Positions 46,310 through 58,900 of a DNA stretch of 64,000 nucleotides are shown one piece after another. Source of the stretch: Smittia aterrima (Eukaryota > Arthropoda > Insecta > Diptera > Chironomidae); contig CP093830.1 in assembly GCA_033063855.1 (NCBI GenBank), forward strand, positions 8,928,854-8,992,853. The letters are read 5' to 3'. Below the pieces are notes generated by a model. The model saw nothing but the letters and a program-made list of their open reading frames with translations. It was not told the DNA's origin and searched no databases. Position 1 is the stretch's first letter, and the number at the start of each line of letters is the position of its first letter. A program made the translations under genes and the position numbers.

Positions 46310-49038
46310 ATGCTTCCACTTTCCTCATCCCCAATTCCTTCTCCCACCTCCGAGAAATCTCCGAGCTTCAAATCAAGATTCTTCAATTCATACATGAGTC
46401 AGAAAAAGGAAAACAAAGGTGAGAAATAATCTTTATCTCGAGTATCTTGTGCCAAAACAAATGTGAACAACAAATTTTGAAAGAATTCTGAAAAACTCGG
46501 GAAATAGAAGGAATTTTAAAATGAAATGTTAGTAAAGTTTACAGGTCATGGCAAAGGCTATGTTTTAATATAAAAAGGTTTCCAGAGAGCCTCTCAATAA
46601 GTGAGATATCCGTCTTTAGATCTCTCATGGTTTAACGTCTAGTTTGAATTTTTGAGAGGGGAATGTCATAAAAAAATAGCGCGCATTAATTATTTTAATT
46701 ATTTCACACAATCGACAAGGTCACATCAATTAATAAAATTGCATAAACCTTCTCTTAAATATTCTGATTTTGCAAAAACTTTGCGAATTTCTGGTCAGCC
46801 TTTGTGCTAAAAATTTTAGGCAAAGGGAGATGAAACTACTCGATGGCTTTTTGAAAAATTCGCGAATAAAAAATTAAGAAAAGAATTAGAAATACCGGAT
46901 AAGAAGCAAGTTAAACTATTGCACTAGCATCAGATATATGAAATTCAGTTGTTTTAAGTACTTTTAGAGCTCGAAGAAATGTCTACAGGTAGGATTAGTT
47001 TGGAAATGTTTGAGTTTTGCGATTCTCCGCTAAGAATCGACGTAAAATGTGAACTTCAGTGACGCCTTGTTATCGATGAGCTTGAACTTAGTGCGAATCA
47101 CAATCAAAGTTGATCCTAGATCATCATGACTCTGTTTGTAAAAGATCCGATTGAGCGAATTAAGCAGATTTCATTTTAAATCAATTTATTGATCGCGAAA
47201 CTGATTTTTTTTGCGTCACTGGGAAAAACGATAAATAAACAAAGTCTTACGAGCTGCAAGCTGCTCCGATAAGGAGTTGTTGATTAAAGATCGACTAGGG
47301 ATGTCGCATTTACGATTGGGAGCTTTATCTTTTTCACGCAATGATAAAATGCCTCAAGGTCACTCAAGCACTCTCAACTCATGATCAGCTCAGTAACTTT
47401 TAGTTGTAGCACTTGAAAAATATAGTTCAGATTCCTTTGACATAGTCCCCAGACATACAGAAACCTTGCGAATTCGATTTTCGCATCTTTTCGTGGTTAT
47501 GTTTACATCTCATTCATCCGACTGGATCTTCGGTTCAATACATTCAAAGCAAAAGATTCATTCATTCCAGGTCATGGCGAAACGAGTTGGAGTTTCTCAC
47601 AAGTCAAAGGCGCACTTAACGATGACATCACAGATGCTGATGTGATCTCTTGTGTTGAGTTTAATCACGATGGAGATCTTCTGGCCACTGGAGATAAGGG
47701 AGGACGAGTTGTGATTTTTCAAGTAAGATTTTTCAATCATCACATGATCACAAATAAGTGAAGGTGATTAAAAACGTTCTATTTTCTATTTGTAGAGAGA
47801 TCCGAATTCAAAGACTTCGAATCCACGTCGAGGAGAGTTCAATGTCTACAGCACCTTCCAATCTCACGAGCCCGAATTCGATTACCTTAAATCACTCGAG
47901 ATCGAAGAGAAAATCAACAAAATTAGATGGCTTCGACGCAAGAATCAATCGCACTTCCTGCTGTCGACTAACGACAAAACGATAAAGCTATGGAAGGTGT
48001 CAGAGCGCGACAAATGTGTCGAAGGCTACAACACGAAGGAAGAGAATGGGCGAATTCGTGAGCCTGCCATCGTTACGTCACTCCGTGTGCCATCTATCAA
48101 GCCGATGGATCTAATGGTTGAAGCAACACCACGTCGTGTCTTCGCCAATGCTCACACCTATCACATCAACTCAATTTCGGTCAATTCCGATCAGGAAACA
48201 TACCTTTCGGCCGATGACTTACGAATTAATTTATGGAACTTGGAGATCACCAACCAATCGTTCAACATTGTCGACATTAAACCATCGAACATGGAAGAGT
48301 TGACGGAAGTTATCACAGCCGCTGAGTTTCATCCAAGAGATTGCAATTTGTTTGTTTACTCAAGCAGCAAAGGAACAATTAGACTGTGTGACATGCGTTC
48401 GGCTGCTTTATGCGATCAACACGCGAAGCTTTTTGAGGAACCGGAGGACAACGAGATGAATAACAAGAGTTTCTTCCGTGAAATCATTAGTTCGATTAGT
48501 GATGTTAAGTTGAGCAATTCGGGGCGTTACATGATGTCGAGGGATTACTTGAGTATTAAAGTTTGGGACTTGCACATGGAAACAAAACCGGTTGAGACAT
48601 ATTCAGTAAGTTAAAATGACCAAATTTACTTTTAATATCTTTTGTTTTAATGCATTCACACCATTTTAGGTTCACGAGTATTTGCGAACAAAGCTGTGCT
48701 CATTGTACGAGAACGATTGCATTTTTGATAAATTCGAGTGCTGCTGGAATGGTTCGGACAGCTCAATAATGACCGGCAGTTACAATAACTTCTTCCGTGT
48801 CTTTGATCGTAACTCAAAGAAGGACGTTGCGTTGGAGGCGTCAAAAGATATTATTAAGCCGAAGACCATTCTGAAGCCGCGCAAAGTTTACACGGGCAAC
48901 AAGCGAAAAAAGGATGAGATAAGCGTCGACTGCCTCGACTTCAACAAGAAAATCCTTCATACCGCCTGGCATCCGCTCGAAAACATCTTAGCCGTGGCAG
49001 CAACAAATAATTTATTCATCTTTCAAGATAAGTTTTAG
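46310..49038 (+). CDS. tws: PP2A regulatory subunit B55 (twins)
   Basis: WD40 beta-propeller subunit that directs protein phosphatase 2A to substrates in mitosis and cell-fate control. Four exons (46310-46418, 47571-47722, 47796-48605, 48670-49038) give 479 aa. Signature blocks include GALNDDITDADVISCVEFNH, LLATGDKGGRVVIFQRDP, SHEPEFDYLKSLEIEEKINK and FANAHTYHINSISVNSDQET. The stretch ISSISDVKLSNSGRYMMSRD and the invariant C-terminus AVAATNNLFIFQDKF are also present. Exon 1 codes a Ser/Pro-rich N-tail (MLPLSSSPIPSPTSEKSPSF) unlike the Drosophila N-termini I recall; B55 N-tails vary by promoter. The join K|GHGETSW keeps phase. Everything from exon 2 on is certain; the first exon is somewhat less so. 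Confidence 0.95.
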
Positions 49039-50432
49039 CTAATCATGCTCCATCTCAGCACTTTTCTACTTTTATTGTTTCTGTCGAACTGTTGAATCGA
49101 GTCACAGCCTAAAAACTCGTAAGAATCTGGATTTTCGTTGATCAGGTGGATGAAGCATACGTTTTGATAAGTTAAACATTTTTTCCGCTCAGATTATAGT
49201 TTTCATTTATTAGTATACTTCCATTGCCAGAATGCAAATTTCATTACATCTTAAGTAAAATTTTCTTTTTGTTTTTGTAAATTTTGATTTTTTAATCTGC
49301 GTTAGATGATTAGAAAATCTCATTAAAGAAATCAAACCTGACTAAAGTTAATTAATTTAATTATTATAAAATGAAGAACGAGAAACGTGGGATGAAGTAT
49401 GAGCAGCGAGTAAGACGAAAACATATTCTGGTTGCCGGATTATTCTCCGACATTCCATCATTTGATAAAATCGTTTGTTTGATAATTTTGATGAAAAATT
49501 TGGACGTTTCTGTCCTAAAAAAATGTTTTTGCTGGGATTTGCTATAAATTTCTCGAAACAGAATGAAGGATGAATGTTGTTGGAGTTGCTTTTTATAAAA
49601 ACTTTTATATGCAGAAAAGATTCGGATAACTCACGGAAAATCTCCCAGTCAATGCCACAAAAAAAAGAAAATATTTTCTGACTCATAGCGTCAGAGAAAA
49701 AAAAACATGTCAAAGAAGAAAGCGAAACTATATTCATTTTACTTTCCTAATTTATCTTAAATGCTCTAAATCGGCAACTGAAAAAGAAACGAAAGAAAAT
49801 GAATCAAGCATCTTATTAAATGACCGACGACTTCAAAGACCAAACGCAAGCGAAATCAAACGAGAAATCATCAAAAATGGCACTAAACAAAAAGTTCTTT
49901 GTAAAATTAAGTAGCATAGAATATGGAATTGAGGAAATTATGATAAGAAGTTGAAGTGAGAGGATTCGAGAAGTGCCAATTTGATGAGTAACCGTTTTCG
50001 TTTAATCTAATGCAACTGATCGAATATCGATTAATACTAAAGAAGTAGAGCCTATCCAGAAGAAAACTCGAGAGAGAGCATCTAACGCTTGAGCCATTTG
50101 TCTGGAGATTCAGATTATTGAAAGCGAACGGAAATTTAAACATCATGAAGAAGAGCATGTATTAAGTTACAACAAATAGAATTATTTACTAAATGAAAAA
50201 TTGAAGTAAAATAAAAACAAATTCAAATAAAAATCAACAAACTTTACGCGTTTCACTTTAAGTATGCGCGACGGTGATCAAGACAAACGTTTCTTTGTGT
50301 TGGTGGTAAGAAAATGTGTAAAGCTTCGAGAGCGAAAGAGCGAAACAAGTTAGTCTCAGATTGGTGATTTGTTAAAATGCAATAAAGCGAACTTTTCTTG
50401 ATATAATTTATTAAAATTCGTGCTATTTAGGC
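49039..50432. other. Intergenic region between twins and knickkopf
   Basis: Probably the long twins 3' UTR on the left and the knickkopf promoter on the right. Minus-strand open frames at 49357-49737 and 49907-50158 are low-complexity with no support. Confidence 0.55.
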
Positions 50433-52839
50433 ATGAAACCAACAGGAGAAAGAAGTTTTTCACTTAGCTTCAGGTTCCTTCTGATCGTGCTCGTCATAGG
50501 AATAAGTAATTTAGGTGAAAATCATTATATTGTGCAAAAACTTTCTTTAAACCAGTGACGTCATTATTTCATTGACGACAACGTTCAATTTAAAGCGAAG
50601 TCCTTGAAATTGCACTTACTTCCTTCACTCGTTGCTCGAACCTTCAAATACTTAATCTACATTTAATTGTAGCAAACTGTCAAGATGAAGAGGACGGGCC
50701 GTATCGTGGGAAATTTATAGGAAAATTCAATTCGTATCATCATCAAGTTGGTGGAGATGTCTACGCTGTAGATGAGAGTACGTTTCTAGTTGTAAACTTC
50801 AACTACGATGGAAATGGTATCGACACGTTCTTCTGGTCTGGGGCAAGTAATCGACCCGGACCTCAAGGATTCATTGTTCCAGATGAGTTTGGAAAGTAAG
50901 TTTCTAACAGAAATTGAAATATTTTTTTAAACTTAAATGAAATTTTCCAGAACAAACATTCTCGAGCGATACTTCAACAAAGATTTTACAATCAAGCTTC
51001 CTGATGGTAAACGAATAACTGAAGTGAAATGGTTGGCAATCTACGACCTTGGCAGTCAAAATAATTTTGGTGACATTTATATTCCTGAACTTTTCGAACC
51101 ACCAAATGTTCAACGAACTGGAAGTTTCAGTAAATTGCATCGAAATGTCAGCAGTGGGAGTATAAGAATTTTAGATTCAAAGAAACTGGAAATTCCGAAC
51201 TTCACTTATGACGGTACTGGAAGGAAAACTTACTTCTGGGCTGGAGTAGGAGCTCAACCGATCAGCAAAGGATTTAAGATTCCCGATGAGAGAGGATAGT
51301 GAGTTTGAAATCAATCAAATCGAAGCGAAATTTCTAACTTTTCTTTCAACAGTCTTGATCCAATTCGCGCTTACAGTGAAGAAACGATCACTCTCGAGAT
51401 GCCAGGAGAGAAAACAATTTTTGAAATTGATTGGCTGAGTATCTACGATCTAGAAACGAACGAGAACTTCGGCTCGATTTTAATTCCTGATGGCCTGAAT
51501 GTTCCACCATCGTTAATCAAAACGATTGAGCATCGACTTGCGCTTCCAAATTGTCGTCAGCTTCATAAAAACTTACAATTGTCGTGGGAAGTTTTCGGAC
51601 CAGCGATCACAATGCAATTAAGTGGTCAAGTTGAAGAAGACGATTACATGGCATTTGGACTTTCAGGCTCCGACACTAAATCGCAAATGCTTGGAGCTGA
51701 TGTTGCAGTAACTTACATCGATGGACATCTCGGCTATGCCATTGACTACAACGTTGATGCGTTATGCCCATGCGTTCGTGTTCTCGATCAAAACAAAGGC
51801 GTCTGCCGTGACGACTCGATCGGAGGTCAAGACAACTTCCAAATTCATACTTTCATGCGTGAAGATGGAATCAATAAGATAACGTTCAGACGATCATTAA
51901 TCTCATGTGAGTAGATGACTAACAATTATTGAAACTTTCTCTAATTTTCTTTATTCTCTCGTAGCTGACGAAAAAGACAAAGAGTTTCATCTTGATCGGC
52001 CAGTTTTCATTATTTGGTCGATAGGAAAACTCGATCGCATCGGCACCAGCAAGGAGCCAGCTTTTCACTCTTTTTATCCGAAGAAGGATCACGCAATTCA
52101 TTTCAACACATCTGAAACAGTTGATGACTGCTTCAGCTTCACACAAGAAGGCGAAAAGCCAGAAATTGAACTTTGGGAACGAAATCCTCTCATCGACAAA
52201 TCAATTAGAACTTTCACTGCTACACTTGGACCGTCAGGCGGCAAAAAGGGTTACGAAGGAATCACGAAACATGTCTCTAATGGTCTCGCTTGGTACATCA
52301 ACGGTTACTTGACTCCAGACTTATTCCTTCGTCGTGGATTAACTTACTCTTTCAAAGTTCGAGGCGGTAACAATCCACATTCGCCTGAGTACTATCATCC
52401 AATGGTAATTACTGATGAGCCAAATGGTGGATTCGATCGACTCACGGACTCTAAGCAATCTGAGATCAGAGTACTTGCTGGTGTTGAATATTCTCGACGT
52501 GGTCGTCCAAAGCCAACATCAGCTGGACCTTTGTGTCTTTCAAAGCATTCACCTAAACAAGATCGTCGACTCGATGACGATTTCCCAACTTTCAGGAAAT
52601 TCAATCGAAGTTTGATCTCCGATTGTGTAGGATCGGATAGTGCGATTCTAGAAATCACTCCCAACTCATCTTGGCCTGACACTGTCTACTACAACAGTTT
52701 CACTCAACGCAACATGGGCTGGCGCATTCATGTCGTTGACAGTTACGTCAAAGCTGGATTCAGCAGTGGATCAAAATTAATAACGAAATTTTCAGTTGTT
52801 TTATCAACAATACTTTTAATACTCAATAAATTGCTCTAA
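50433..52839 (+). CDS. knk: Knickkopf (DM13/DOMON chitin-matrix protein)
   Basis: GPI-anchored extracellular protein that organises and protects cuticular and tracheal chitin. Five exons (50433-50514, 50673-50895, 50951-51298, 51353-51906, 51965-52839) give 693 aa. A signal peptide (FRFLLIVLVIGI) is followed by two DM13 domains. The first contains DTFFWSGASNRPGPQGFIVP and WLAIYDLGSQNNFGDIYIPE; the second contains KTYFWAGVGAQPISKGFKIP and WLSIYDLETNENFGSILIP. A DOMON domain comes next (NCRQLHKNLQLSWEVFGPAI, YMAFGLSGS), then a plastocyanin-like C-terminal region (GLTYSFKVRGGNNPHSPEYY). The hydrophobic end VVLSTILLILNKLL is a GPI signal. It works with Retroactive in Drosophila. The poly(A) signal AATAAA lies inside the last codons. 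Confidence 0.92.
52825..52830 (+). terminator. Poly(A) signal of knk inside the reading frame
   Basis: AATAAA is 6 nt before the stop codon, which predicts a 3' UTR of only about 10-25 nt if used. No other AATAAA is seen in the 51-nt gap to Fem-1. Confidence 0.45.
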
Positions 52840-52890
52840 GAGACATAAACAAGACAAATGCGATTCGTTTTCGATAAACTGGTTTGTTAT

Positions 52891-55163
52891 TTACTGGTGA
52901 TCCTGAACAAAAGTTTCAAGTGTCTTAGGAATGAGACTTCGGTATGGGATTCTATATTTTGTAATGACAGTAGCCGCCAAGCACTTTAAAGTCAAATAGT
53001 TCATAATGGGAATATTGTTAAGTGGATTTGAAGTGAACAGAGAGAGCGGTCGATCTCCAGTTTTATTTGGATAATCCATTTCAGCTCCTGCTTTGAGCAG
53101 TGCTTCGATGATCTCAAAGTTTCCGTTGCAGTTGTACGGAATCGATGCTATGAACAAAGGAGTTGATCTACATTCATTTCGAGCATTTACGGCAGCGCCA
53201 CAGTTCAGAAGCAATCTAACGACGTCCATACTTGGAAAGACAGACTTCGATGAAATGTTATGATCAGCGAAGTATCCGTGCTTCACGTAATTTAAACGAC
53301 TCACGCACATGTGAAGCAAAGTATCTTGATTCGACGTTCTGATATCGTGCTTGACAATTCTGTAGACGCTCATGTGAATTAAGTGAAGTTTCTTTTCATC
53401 TTTTCCAGCCGCATTGATCATTAAGTAAATTAAGTGCGTGATGCATCTCAAAATCTTGTCAAAGTTATCTTGCTGCTTCTTAAATATCGGACGGATCGAA
53501 AGAAGTTGTTTCGCATCTGATATGTCTTCAGTAAGTAAATTAAACACTTTGAAAATTTCATCGAAGCTCGGCAGCTCCGGTTGTCCTTCAATTTCAAACA
53601 GCGGGATAAATTCAGCATCTTTAAGACTGAGATTCAACATTAGACGTGTCGTCGCTTGAGTTACAAAGACAGTGTCTGAGTGAAGAAGAGTATTTTTCTG
53701 AACTCTAATTTCGAGCGCGAGAATCCAAAGCTTTAGACAACTCTCGTAACGCATCGAATCAGCGAAGTAAGCTCCTCGATAAAGAAGACGAAAGAGAAAA
53801 TCTTTATGTTGAGTTCCAAGGATTCTTTCACTAATAATTAAGCTTTGAATTCTCATCTCATCAATGTCCATTGCAACAAGCTCTTCGACAGAATTGAACT
53901 CTGGAACATTTCCAAAAGCCTCTTTCGGTGGCAAAACTTTCTTTGGTGCATTTAGACGCAGTCGAATCTCCATCGCTTGTCTCCAGTAAACTATTGACTG
54001 AGTCTCAAGTAAATTCTCCATCGTGCACGTTCCAAGCAACTCCAAAGCATTAGCAATCCGATCTGGTGTGTAATATATCTTTGATCTGAGATACTCGAAG
54101 ATTTCATAAGCTCCTTTGAGACAAGCCGTTTGTAAAGCATCATCTCCGTATCGTGACTTGGTAAATGGATTAGCACCATGTTCTATAAGTAATTGAGTTG
54201 TCTCTAAGCGATGCTCCTGGATTGCGTAGTGCAAAGCAGTCTTGTTTTGAATGTCTCTCGCGTTGACGTCTGCACCTTTGCTTATCAAGAATTTGCATAG
54301 TTGAACAGATTGCACAGAGTTGATTAAGCAAGTCCCTCCATTGAAATTCGAAATTTTAAAATTCGCTCCAGCTTCAACGAGAAATTCAACTAAAACACAA
54401 AATTTTGAATGAGCACAAATTTGATAACAAAATTTGACCTTACGAACCAACTTCTACGTTTGTCATGAAACAAGCTGAGCGAACGGCTGTTGATCCACTG
54501 TCACTTATCGCATTGATATTAGCTCCGAGTCTCACGAGTAACTTTACACAACTTAAATGATTGGCTACTGCTGCGACCCAAAGCGGAGTACTGAAGTGAA
54601 ATGTTTTCTACAAACAAAAAAGAAAATCAGAACAAAGAACGAGAAAAGTTAATGTCACTTACTTCTTCATGGACTTCGAAAGTATTCTTTTGTTCAAGGT
54701 TTGCATCGCAAGTTGTTACTAAGTATTCGACAGCCGCAGCATTTCCCAATTTACTTGCGTAGAAGAGCGGACATCCACCGTCACGTTCCTTTAGCAAAAC
54801 AAGATAAAAATAAACAGACAATTCTTAATTGCGTAAATATTTTTTTTTTGGGTCAGATAAACATTTCAGGTAGGATCATCGATTTGTGCAATAAATTTGT
54901 TTTCTTAGGAATTCTCGGAAGTCCTTTTTACCTTTTTCATTAACTCTCGTCGGGCATCACGCGAATAGCTGAAGAAGGAAGAATACGAAATTAATGAATT
55001 AGAAGAAGATCAACAAAAATGTTCTTTACCTTTCCAGTAAATTTCTCAATTTTTCCGACGGGAAGAAATTTTGAGTTATCTTGATTTCTTGATAGATTAA
55101 ATTTAAAACTTCAACTTCTTGTGGCGGGTGCGTAGTGCTTCGATTGTTTAAAAATGGTTTCAT
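52891..55163 (-). CDS. Fem-1: Fem-1 homologue (ankyrin-repeat CUL2 ubiquitin-ligase receptor)
   Basis: Substrate receptor of a cullin-2 RING E3 ligase that reads C-terminal degrons. Five exons (55163-55030, 54968-54932, 54788-54663, 54607-54448, 54389-52891) give 651 aa. N-terminal ankyrin repeats include GGCPLFYASKLGNAAAVEYL, STPLWVAAVANHLSCVKLLV and NKTALHYAIQEHRLETTQLL. The middle TPR-like block holds EALELLGTCTMENLL-type and IYRGAYFADS-like sequences (seen as LLYRGAYFADSMRYESCLKL). Two more ankyrins follow (DVVRLLLNCGAAVNARNECR, FEIIEALLKAGAEMDYPNK). The end LKCLAATVITKYRIPYRSLI is the VHL-box for CUL2. N-terminal repeats are more divergent than in vertebrates. Donor 4 (GTTCGT) is weak but required by frame. 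Confidence 0.93.
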
Positions 55164-55951
55164 CGCATTCGACACCGTTTTTATATTAGAAACTTAAAGA
55201 AGAAGTAAATTTCTGTGACAAGAATTTTTTTTGTTTTTTCGAAGCTTTCTGAGTTTTTGTTTTATCAAACTTTGAATGAAATTTTTTGATTGAAATTTTT
55301 TGAACAAGAATATTTGAATTCAACGTCTTTCAAGAAAATAATAAAATGAAAATTTCTCGGTTATTAAGCAATATTTTGAAATTCTTTTTAAATCAAAACA
55401 TAGACTTTGGACTGACCTAAAAATTGTAATAACAAAAGATTTTAAAATTCCCTGAAATATTGTAAATCTTCTGAAAAATCAAGAATGAAAAGTCAATTTT
55501 TAATATTTCGCCTATTTTCATAAAAGCTTCTTACATTTATTCAATAGTTTCTCTTAAGTATAAAATATTCAGTTACTTTATAGAAATATTTTCCGTATTG
55601 TTTCATACAAAAGTGTTGTAAAATGCAAGGCCTTCATAACAAACAATCCTGCGATATTTGTTTATTTAATAATTTAATAATCTTATGCTTGAAGTTTATG
55701 ATTGATCGTCTCTTACAAACTAATTTTCAGTTACTTGTTTGCATGTTTTCTTTTTCTTTTGAAGCGAGTTGTATTAATAATTGTATAAAAGTGTGATCGA
55801 TATAGTTTTCGACAAGCAATGATCCATCGATGATCATGACGACTACTCATAAAAAAATCACATTTGCATTTCGCACTATGGCAGTCCAAATTTTCGCATG
55901 ACAAACGTTTAATTTTCTTTGGCAAATTTGATTGTTTAACGATCAACTTTC
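55164..55951. other. Intergenic region between Fem-1 and pico
   Basis: Very AT-rich; Fem-1 promoter on the left and pico 3' UTR on the right. No gene. Confidence 0.6.
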
Positions 55952-58900
55952 TTATTGCATTTCCACACTTGATTTCGAGTTGGTGCTTAATCGCGTTGAT
56001 TCTGATCTGCGTGGCACGGGAGGTCCTCTCGTTGATCTACGCTGTGGACTTTGTGGAAGATTCTGTTTCGTAATTGCGTTGGGATCTCGAAGCACGACGC
56101 CGTTTTGTGGAAGAGCTGGTCGTGCGTTGTTGTTGCTTCCATCCCAATTCTCGTAAAGATTATCGTTTCCGTAGTGTTCCAGCACCCAGTTCGACGTGGA
56201 AGTCTCACGATAATAAGTTGACTCATAAGTTGGCTCGGCGTCTCTAAAACCTAAGACTTCTCCTGGACTCATTTGCAAATTCATTTTACATTTTTGAGCG
56301 ACTCCGAGCTTCTTATTCACGACACGATGCAAATCAGTCCAAAAGTCTTGTGGAGGATTGCTCGTTGAGTCGCAGAGACGCTTCGGTGATGTGCATGTCA
56401 AAAAAGTGCTTTTGTTTCGGAGCGGCGGCAATGGCGGAGGTTTCTCGTGACGAGGAGATACTAAAATCTTTTCAACTTTGTCGTCAAAGCAAACTTTCTT
56501 TCGCATGACAACTGGCGGCGGAGAATCTGAAAATGTGACTGTCTTCTGCGGAACTGGAGGTGCGTGACTGTATTTGTTAACCGCAGGCGGAGACTTGTAT
56601 GGAGGAGCCTTTAAAATTGTCTTATAGATCGGCTCGACTTCAATTGATTTGTTCGAGTATGCAATGCTGAAGTTGAGACTCACATTCGAGCTGATGTCAT
56701 CAGAAGCTTGAGATTCGTTCAAAGATAAAAGTTCAACTTCGTCTGGTGGATCAGGAAATGGCAACGAATTTATAGATAACGATGAAGCTGACATTGTACA
56801 TGAAAGTTGTTCAGGAGGCGGCGGCGGAAGCGATAACATCGAGTCTGTCATACATGAACTCATCATCTTCGCGTTATCGATCACATCAATTGATGGACTC
56901 AACGCCGGAATTTTCTCGATTTCCGTTGGCGTTGCTCCATTCATGAACTTTGAAATTTCATTCGAACAACGATTTGATCCTTGTCGTTTTAAAGTTCCTC
57001 CGCTACTGCTACTGAGACTGCGATGTCGTGTCAGTGTTCCACCTTTCTCAGGCAATTCATCATCATTGCGTGAATCGTCAACTTCCTTTATTAGTTGACG
57101 AGTTTTCGTCGTTAGTGGAAGATTTGGTTTCATTGTTGGCTTTCGCTTAATTGTTCCCGTCGTGAATTCGCAATCAAATCCGTTGTTATCGTCTGACAGG
57201 CATCCGCTAGAACTAGAACTTGAACTAGCGCGAGATAAACGCCCACTTTGACTCGATGTTGTACTGAGCTTATCGCCACTGATATGAGCTTCTGTTGGTG
57301 TGAATGACAGACGAGTCGATGTCATTTTGTCTAAATCTTCTCGTGCCAACTCTTCCACCAAAGTCTTGAAATTCTCCACCAAAGTCTTTCCATATTTTGC
57401 GATCCTACAGCACATGATCCATTTTTCGAGAGTTTCTGAATCTTCGGCGCACAACATTTTCATTCCCTTTCCTGGAATATTTACTTTTGGACACTTCAAA
57501 GCGAAACCAAAGTCTGTTGGAGCTTTGTGCTTCTTTCTCCAGCCAATTCCTTTATAAACGTTGTAGGAGTTGAACAGCGCTAAGCACATCAAGTCCTTTG
57601 ATGATTTAACCTTTTCCTTCTCTTTAGGATAGTAATAAAGTCCCGACTGTCTCAGTACAAAGTGGAAGCGCTTCCAGCCTTTCTTTGATTCACTTTTTAA
57701 ATAGAGAGATCCCTCAAGTGAGATCGGATTGTTGTTGGCGAAGAATTCTTCAAGCAACAAATTTCTAAAAAAAATCAATTTCGTAAATTTCTTATGTCAC
57801 AACACGAAAATATTTCCATTTTCTTACCTCGACTCTTCGTCATGCTGTGTTCCCGGAGCCATTTCAAAGGAGGGAAGATATTTCTCCGGCGAAAAGAACA
57901 AGGACACTCTGTCGGGTCGTTTGGCGAAAAGTACTCGATTCTTTGAATCACTGCTCCACGTGAGAAGGTTCTCGACTAACAGTTCGTGATCTTCGTAGAG
58001 ACGCTCGATGTAAAGTTCCGGTAAATATTCAATTAACCCCCAAGAGACCTCCATGTTTACGTGATTTTTGTCTGAGAATGTAATGAGAGAGTCATGGCAA
58101 TGTACGGAGAAGTCAATTGTTGTAATTACCGGCTAATAGTTTTGTAACAAAGCCACAGTTCATGCGTTCATCAACAAGCAATGACTTTGATGAACCGTCA
58201 TCGGAAAATGCTTTAACAAATAATCGTCTGATCGATGCATGTTCAAGTTTCTGCAAAGCAAGTTGTATTTTCGATGACTTTGCATCCTGGAAAGAGTCGT
58301 CAACAAGAGTTAGCAAATAAATTTAAATTGAGTTTAAATTTTTGACTTACTTGCACAACAATATTCTGAGCTGCAACTTTGTTGTTCAATGAGCTGAGTC
58401 CACTTGACGCCGATGACTCGCTAGAGAGAAGTGAAACTGTGTCGCTGAATGCTGAATCGTTATCGGGACTTTCAGTTCTCGATGATTCCCTCAGATCTGT
58501 TGCCGTGACTGTGCTTGATATCGTCGAATTTGCTCCAGACACAATCGAACTTGATCGACTATGAGTTTGAGTTCGACTTTGTCTTAAGTCACTTGACTTC
58601 TGCTCTAGTAAACTTAATTCGCTTAGAATGGAATCCAATTCCGCTTCTTGTGTCTCTTCCAAGTTCGCCATTGAAAATCGGTAAGAGTTAATTCTTTCGG
58701 ACTTTGGCACGGACAGCTGTTCCTTTGTTCTTAACTTCACTGGTGATTGCTGGTAAGTCTCTAATCCCTTTAAAGAGAATAGAAAATATTTTTATTAAAC
58801 AAACTTTAAAGGCTAATGAGATTTACATGAAGTTTAGTTTCAAAAAGAAACGTTTGCTCGTCTAGAAAAATCTCATGCAGTTGTTTGATTTTCCAATGCA

